36,730 nucleotides of DNA from Bradyrhizobium lablabi (GTDB taxonomy: Bacteria; Pseudomonadota; Alphaproteobacteria; Rhizobiales; Xanthobacteraceae). Position numbers and translations under genes: made by a program. The notes under the pieces were generated by a model, which saw nothing but the letters and a program-made list of their open reading frames with translations, ran no database searches and was not told where the DNA came from. The DNA is taken from assembly GCF_001440475.1 (NCBI RefSeq), contig NZ_LLYB01000051.1, forward strand, positions 4,423 to 41,152, in the 5' to 3' direction. Of this stretch, positions 32,518-36,730 are shown piece by piece (the first letter of the stretch is position 1; each line of letters begins with the position of its first letter).

Positions 32518-33300
32518 TCACAACACCAGATGCATGCCCGCATCCATGCGCACGAACTCGCCGGTCATGTTGCTCGACGCCGGCGACGCCAGGAAGCACA
32601 CGAGCTGCGCGATGTCTTCCGCGGTCGACGCCACCTTCAGCGGCACCTTCGCCACCACGGCGTCGCGCACCGCTTTCGCGCCGGCCTCGCCGCGGCCCTT
32701 GGTGAACCAGGGCGTGTCGATATAGCCGGGGCACACCGTGTTGACGCGGATCAAGGGCGCCAGCGCCCGCGCCAGCGATTGCGTCATGGTGTTGAGCGCG
32801 CCCTTGCTCGCGGCGTAAGCGACGGACGAGCCGCCGCCGGAAATGCCGGCAACCGACGAGACGTTGACGACGGCGGACGCCCGCCCCGACGCCTTCGCGC
32901 CGGCCTCGAGCTGCGCGCGCGCCGCGCGGATCATCTGAAACGGGCCGATCGTGTTGACGGCATAGATGCGCTGAAAGTCCTCGGCCGTTAGCCCGTCGAG
33001 ATCGTGATGCGGCACGTGCTTGGTGGTGCCGGCATTGTTGACGAGCACGTCGAGCCGCCCCCACGGCACCGCCGCGGCCGCGATCTTCTTGCAGTCCTCG
33101 TCACGCGACACGTCGCCCTGCACCACCACGACTTCGGCGCCAGCGCTGCGGCAGAGGTCGGCTGTCGCTTCGGCTTCCGCCTTGCTGTTGGAATAGTTGA
33201 CGACGATGCGCGCGCCGCCCTTTGCCAGAATGGCCGCGGTCGCCGCTCCCAGGCCAGAAGCTGAACCGGTGACAATCGCGCACAAACCATCCTTCGACAT
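32518..33300 (-). CDS. Short-chain dehydrogenase/reductase (FabG-like)
   Basis: A 260-residue classical SDR with TGSASGLG (11-18), NNAG (88-91), the catalytic Ser in VNVSSVAG (about 148-149) and YAASK (Tyr162, Lys166). RVNTVCPGYIDTPW matches the FabG-like C-terminal motif. NYSNS after the second strand suggests NADP(H). The substrate is probably a 3-oxoacyl or hydroxyacyl compound, given the divergent acyl-CoA dehydrogenase unit. The ATG at 33300 is preferred: AAGGAA is six bases upstream, while an ATG at 33306 abuts that site. The palindrome at 33335-33349 lies just upstream. Confidence 0.9.
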   Translation of the reverse strand: MSKDGLCAIVTGSASGLGAATAAILAKGGARIVVNYSNSKAEAEATADLCRSAGAEVVVVQGDVSRDEDCKKIAAAAVPWGRLDVLVNNAGTTKHVPHHDLDGLTAEDFQRIYAVNTIGPFQMIRAARAQLEAGAKASGRASAVVNVSSVAGISGGGSSVAYAASKGALNTMTQSLARALAPLIRVNTVCPGYIDTPWFTKGRGEAGAKAVRDAVVAKVPLKVASTAEDIAQLVCFLASPASSNMTGEFVRMDAGMHLVL

Positions 33301-33334
33301 CCGCATTTCCTTTGTTGTTCTTGAATCAAAGTTT

Positions 33335-33349
33335 CGAACCGTCGGTTCG
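33335..33349. promoter_or_regulatory. Candidate TetR-type operator (15-bp palindrome)
   Basis: CGAACCG, one base, then CGGTTCG: exact seven-base arms, centred 42 bases upstream of the dehydrogenase start and on the divergent side of the acyl-CoA dehydrogenase unit. AACCG...CGGTT palindromes are common targets of TetR-family repressors of fatty-acid or aromatic genes. No TetR gene is in the window, so assignment is inference. Confidence 0.5.
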
Positions 33350-33553
33350 CAGGACCGGTGGCTACCATATCGCGCGGCCAATGGCCTGCAAATCCGAAGA
33401 AGTCCGTTGCGCGGAATTTATTCTTCGCCCGCGATCATCATGCCACCGCCTCATGCCGCCCTGCGGACAGCGCTTGTCACGGCTATGGCTTTTGCCCATC
33501 ATTAAGCGCAAGAAAAGACCGCAGCCGAACCCGGCACAAACGTCGGGACTGGC

Positions 33554-34648
33554 ATGCCAATCTCAAATTTGGGGAACGCTGTGGCGGAGAGTGAGAACAT
33601 CGTTGCCGAGACCGCGGAGAAAATCTTTGCCGATCTCGCCGACGCCCAAACCATCAATCACGACAAGAAGGGCGAGTGGAAGGCCCCGCTGTGGCAGGCG
33701 CTGACGGAGGCCGGCCTGCCGCTGGCCTGGGTGCCGGAAGATTGCGGCGGTTCGGGCGCCTCGCTCGCCGAAGGCTTCAGCGTTCTCAGCGCCGCCGGGC
33801 GCTTTGCCGTCGCGGTCCCGCTCGCCGAAACCATGCTGGCCGGCTGGCTGTTGGCGCAGGCCAAGATCGCTTCGCCCGACGGCGAGATGACGGTGGTGCC
33901 CGCAAGCCCGAAAGACCGGATTACCGTCAATGCCGACGGCAGCCTCTCCGGCCGGGCGCGCGGCGTGCCGTTCGCCAAGACCGCAAAGCATTTTGCGGTG
34001 CTCGCCAGCGATGCCAAAGGCAGCTTTTCAATTGCGCTGGTCGATGCTTCCAAGTGCCGGATCGAGGCTGGGATCGGCCTCGGCGGCGACAACTCCGATA
34101 CCGTGACGCTCGACAAGGTGCAGCCGGTCGCGACCAAGCCGGCGCCTGGCGGTTTCGACCAGCCCCGGCTGATGCTGATGGGCGGCGTCGCGCGTGCCTT
34201 GCAGATCGCGGGCGCGCTGGAATCGATGCTGGAAATATCCGTGCGCTATTCCAATGAGCGCGTCGCGTTCGAGAAGAAGATCTCGAAATTCCAGGCGGTG
34301 CAGCACAATCTCGCGCGGCTCGCCGGCGAGTCGGCGGCCGCGCTGGCCGCGGCAACTTCGGCGGCGGATGCCATCGCCAACGCCACCTCCTTCGACGACG
34401 AAGTGTTTCTCGAAGCGGTGGCGGCAAAAATCCGCTGCTCGGAAGCAGCGGAGAAAGGCGCCGCGATTGCCCATCAGGTGCACGGCGCGATCGGCTTCAC
34501 CGTCGAGCACATCCTGCATCGCTATTCGCTGCGTGCGCTGGCCTGGCGCGACGATTTCGGCTCGGAAAGCTACTGGGCGGTCGAGCTCGGCAAGCTCGTC
34601 TGCGTCAGAGGCGCCGACGAATTATGGCCGCTGGTGGCCTCGCGCTGA
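33554..34648 (+). CDS. Acyl-CoA dehydrogenase, small/regulatory-type subunit
   Basis: A 364-residue acyl-CoA dehydrogenase homologue. The N-terminal helical part has GLPLAWVPEDCGGSGASLAEG. The middle domain is shortened and lacks the usual SEPxxGSD substrate-loop motif. The C-terminal helical domain keeps FEKKISKFQAVQHNLARLA and HQVHGAIGFTVEHILHRYSLRALAWR. Such a protein next to a full-length partner resembles two-gene alpha2beta2 acyl-CoA dehydrogenases (FadE28/FadE29 type in actinobacteria). The partner follows 34 bases downstream. A GTG at 33581 with GGGGAA six bases upstream is an alternative start. Confidence 0.85.
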   Translation: MPISNLGNAVAESENIVAETAEKIFADLADAQTINHDKKGEWKAPLWQALTEAGLPLAWVPEDCGGSGASLAEGFSVLSAAGRFAVAVPLAETMLAGWLLAQAKIASPDGEMTVVPASPKDRITVNADGSLSGRARGVPFAKTAKHFAVLASDAKGSFSIALVDASKCRIEAGIGLGGDNSDTVTLDKVQPVATKPAPGGFDQPRLMLMGGVARALQIAGALESMLEISVRYSNERVAFEKKISKFQAVQHNLARLAGESAAALAAATSAADAIANATSFDDEVFLEAVAAKIRCSEAAEKGAAIAHQVHGAIGFTVEHILHRYSLRALAWRDDFGSESYWAVELGKLVCVRGADELWPLVASR

Positions 34649-34682
34649 CGTCAACACCGATTTGCCTGCATAGAGAATAACA

Positions 34683-35843
34683 ATGACCGCAGCCCTCCGT
34701 TTCGATCCGATCCGCCTACCGCCCAAATGCGAGCAATTGCGCAAGGAAGTGCGCGCCTTCCTCGCGGAAGAAATCGCCGCCGGCACTTTCGATCCGCACA
34801 AGCCGAACCGCGAAGACACCGACGTGCCGGAATTTTCCCGGAAGGTCGGCGAGCGCGGCTGGCTCGGCATGACCTGGCCGAAGAAATATGGCGGCCACGA
34901 GCGCTCGTTTCTCGAGCGCTATGTGGTAACCGAGGAAATGCGCGTGGCGAACGCGCCGACGCGGCGCTTCTTCGTCGCCGACCGCCAGAGCGGCCCGGTG
35001 CTTCTGAAATACGCGCCCGAGCACATCAAGATGGAGATCCTGCCGCGCATCTGCAAAGGCGAGATCTGCTTTGCCATCGGCATGAGCGAGCCGAATTCCG
35101 GCTCCGATCTGTTCGCCGCGAAAACCCGCGCGACAAAAACCGACGGCGGCTATCTGATCAACGGCACCAAGATCTGGACCTCCTCGGCCCATATCGCCGA
35201 CTACATGATCGCGATCTTCCGGACGTCACCGCCGACCAAGGAAAACCGCCGCCATGGGCTAACGCAATTCCTGGTCAAGATGAAGCAGCCGGGCATCCAG
35301 GTGAACCCGATCGGCCAGATCACCGGGCAGTATGAATTCAACGAAGTCGTGTTCACCGACTACTTCGTTCCCGACGATCACGTGCTCGGCGAAATCGACG
35401 GCGCCTGGAAGCAGGCGACGAGCGAACTCGCCTATGAACGTTCCGGCCCGGAACGTTTCCTCGAAACCTATTACGTGCTGACTGAACTGGTCCGCGCCGT
35501 CGGCAACAATCCTGATACCCGCAGCGCCGAAGGCATCGGCCGGCTGGTGGCGCAGGTGCACACCATGCGGCGCATGTCGGTCTCGGTCGCGGGCATGCTG
35601 CAGGCCGGCAAGGAGCCGGTGGTCGAGGCGTCCATCGTGAAGGACATCGGCACCATTTGGGAACAGCAACTGCCGCATCGCGTGCGCGAGCTATCAGCCT
35701 TTGTCGAGGAAACCGCCACCAACCGCGAGACGCTGGAAAAGCAGCTCGATTTCGCCATCAAGACCGCGCCCAAGCTGACGATACAGGGCGGCACCACCGA
35801 GGTGCTGCGCGGCATCATCGCCCGTGGGTTGGGTCTGCGCTAA
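34683..35843 (+). CDS. Acyl-CoA dehydrogenase, catalytic-type subunit
   Basis: A 386-residue full-length acyl-CoA dehydrogenase. FAIGMSEPNSGSDLFAAKTRATK (from 130) is the FAD/substrate loop, KIWTSSAHIADYMI the flavin segment, and GGTTEVLRGIIARGLGLR the C-terminal motif. The helix-G region LAYERSGPERF places Glu252 where isovaleryl-type enzymes hold the catalytic base (inference). With the smaller upstream subunit it probably forms a heteromeric enzyme oxidising a branched, cyclic or steroid-like acyl-CoA. The downstream crotonase gene starts 17 bases later. Confidence 0.92.
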   Translation: MTAALRFDPIRLPPKCEQLRKEVRAFLAEEIAAGTFDPHKPNREDTDVPEFSRKVGERGWLGMTWPKKYGGHERSFLERYVVTEEMRVANAPTRRFFVADRQSGPVLLKYAPEHIKMEILPRICKGEICFAIGMSEPNSGSDLFAAKTRATKTDGGYLINGTKIWTSSAHIADYMIAIFRTSPPTKENRRHGLTQFLVKMKQPGIQVNPIGQITGQYEFNEVVFTDYFVPDDHVLGEIDGAWKQATSELAYERSGPERFLETYYVLTELVRAVGNNPDTRSAEGIGRLVAQVHTMRRMSVSVAGMLQAGKEPVVEASIVKDIGTIWEQQLPHRVRELSAFVEETATNRETLEKQLDFAIKTAPKLTIQGGTTEVLRGIIARGLGLR

Positions 35844-35860
35844 TTCAACGAGGAAAGCTC

Positions 35861-36661
35861 ATGAGCAAATACACTGATATCGGCGTCGAGAAGCACGGTC
35901 ACGTCGGCCTGATCGAAATCCGCAAGCCGCCTTTGAACTTCTTCGACGTCTCGCTGATCAACCAGATCGCGGACGCGCTGGAGGAGTTCGACAACGACAT
36001 CGAAATCCGCGCCTCGGTGCTCGCCGCCCAAGGCAAGGCGTTCTGCGCCGGCGCCGATTTTTCCGATCCCAAGCGGCAGGAGCAGGAAGAAAGCGCGAAA
36101 AAGGATCCCGCCGCCAACCTTCCGATCAACCATCTCTACGTTCAGGCCGTGCGCATCTTCCGCAACAAGAAGCCGGTTGTCGCCGCCGTCCATGGCGCTG
36201 CCATCGGCGGCGGCCTGGGCCTCGCCGTCTCCGCCGACTTCCGCGTCACCTGCCCCGAGGCGCGCTTCGCGGCGAACTTCACCAAGCTCGGCTTCCATCC
36301 CGGCTTCGGCCTGACCACGACGCTTCCCGAACTGGTCGGCAAGAACAATGCGGAGCTGATCTTCTACACCAGCCGCCGCGTCACCGGCGAGGAAGCAACA
36401 AGGATGGGCCTTGCCAATGTCTGCGTGCCGCAGGACCAGGTGCGCGCCGCGGCGATGAAGCTCGCAGCCGAAATCGCCGAATGCTCCCCGCTCGGCCTGA
36501 TCTCGACCCGCGCCACCATGCGCGCCGGCCTCGCCGACCGCGTGCTCGCTGCGACCAACCATGAACTCGTCGAGCAGACGAAACTCCGCGCGACGGAGGA
36601 TTTCAAGGAAGGCGTGAAAGCCACCGCCGAACGCCGCGTCGCGAATTTCAAGGGGCGGTAG
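35861..36661 (+). CDS. Enoyl-CoA hydratase/isomerase family protein lacking both catalytic Glu
   Basis: A 266-residue crotonase. FCAGADFSD (61-69) and HGAAIGGGLGLAVSADF (111-127) form the oxyanion hole. Aligning with rat mitochondrial hydratase, the first catalytic Glu position is Gly120 and the second is Phe140 (AANFTKLGFHPGFG), so ordinary hydration chemistry looks unlikely. It may be an isomerase, a hydrolase or a lyase, or a substrate-specific relative. GAGGAAAG lies a few bases before the ATG. It is the third gene of the acyl-CoA dehydrogenase unit. Confidence 0.88.
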   Translation: MSKYTDIGVEKHGHVGLIEIRKPPLNFFDVSLINQIADALEEFDNDIEIRASVLAAQGKAFCAGADFSDPKRQEQEESAKKDPAANLPINHLYVQAVRIFRNKKPVVAAVHGAAIGGGLGLAVSADFRVTCPEARFAANFTKLGFHPGFGLTTTLPELVGKNNAELIFYTSRRVTGEEATRMGLANVCVPQDQVRAAAMKLAAEIAECSPLGLISTRATMRAGLADRVLAATNHELVEQTKLRATEDFKEGVKATAERRVANFKGR

Positions 36662-36684
36662 TTCTCTTTCCGCTTGCACTCTTC

Positions 36685-36730
36685 CCTTCTCCCCTTGTGG
36701 GAGAAGGTGGCGCGAAGCGCCGGATGAGGG
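36685..36730. repeat. Palindromic repeat at the window edge
   Basis: CCTTCTCCC, a CTTGT loop, then GGGAGAAGG (36685-36707) follow the crotonase stop by 23 bases and lead into GGCGCGAAGCGCCGG. The combination resembles a frequent rhizobial intergenic repeat and continues beyond the window. It could end transcription of the acyl-CoA unit. Confidence 0.6.

Overview
The window looks like chromosomal DNA of a GC-rich alphaproteobacterium of the Bradyrhizobium/Rhodopseudomonas group. This rests on codon usage, densely packed genes of soil-catabolic type, many Tat- and Sec-exported binding proteins, and several dispersed palindromic intergenic repeats typical of Bradyrhizobiaceae. No integrase, transposase, phage gene or CRISPR array is visible. 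The species assignment is inference.

Left region (about 125-7900). A gentisate-type aromatic module comes first: a 3-hydroxybenzoate 6-hydroxylase-like flavoenzyme, a MarR regulator and a zeta-GST maleylpyruvate isomerase on the minus strand, divergent from a gentisate 1,2-dioxygenase on the plus strand. The promoter between them carries a palindrome over its -10 box. Next is a minus-strand unit of an FAD-dependent oxidoreductase, a periplasmic binding protein, an ABC ATPase and a permease of the SsuABC/TauABC type. A divergent LysR gene heads it, and a palindromic repeat lies between the binding-protein and ATPase genes.

Middle region (about 8800-17700). An aspartate dehydrogenase-like gene is followed by a two-gene unit of a TRAP-type binding protein and a chemoreceptor, with no TRAP permease nearby. 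This unit sits between an intact crotonase gene and a 26-codon remnant of the 3' end of a second crotonase gene. Further on are a Gly/His-rich exported protein with an exact 118-residue internal duplication, a ketopantoate reductase-family gene and bioB.

Central-right region (about 17700-25660). Here lie a short-chain dehydrogenase, an Asp/Glu (hydantoin) racemase family protein, two alpha/beta hydrolases of different families, a membrane-anchored dihaem RoxA/MauG-like cytochrome, a small hypothetical protein, a DUF4339-DUF2569 membrane protein, tRNA-Arg(CCT), and a PRC-barrel secreted protein followed by a strong hairpin terminator.

Right region (about 25660-36730). A minus-strand cluster (RraA-like protein, cupin, TctC-type binding protein) is divergent from an AraC-type regulator. 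Then come small exported proteins, a second ketopantoate reductase homologue, YidB and GlsB/YeaQ-type stress-envelope proteins, and a short-chain dehydrogenase divergent from a three-gene acyl-CoA unit. That unit encodes two unlike acyl-CoA dehydrogenase subunits and a crotonase that lacks both usual catalytic glutamates.

I see no wholly new system. The most unusual items are the TRAP-binding-protein/chemoreceptor pair between two copies of a crotonase 3' end, the duplicated Cys-paired LTXXQ-like protein, the orphan dihaem cytochrome, and the acyl-CoA unit with an atypical crotonase.
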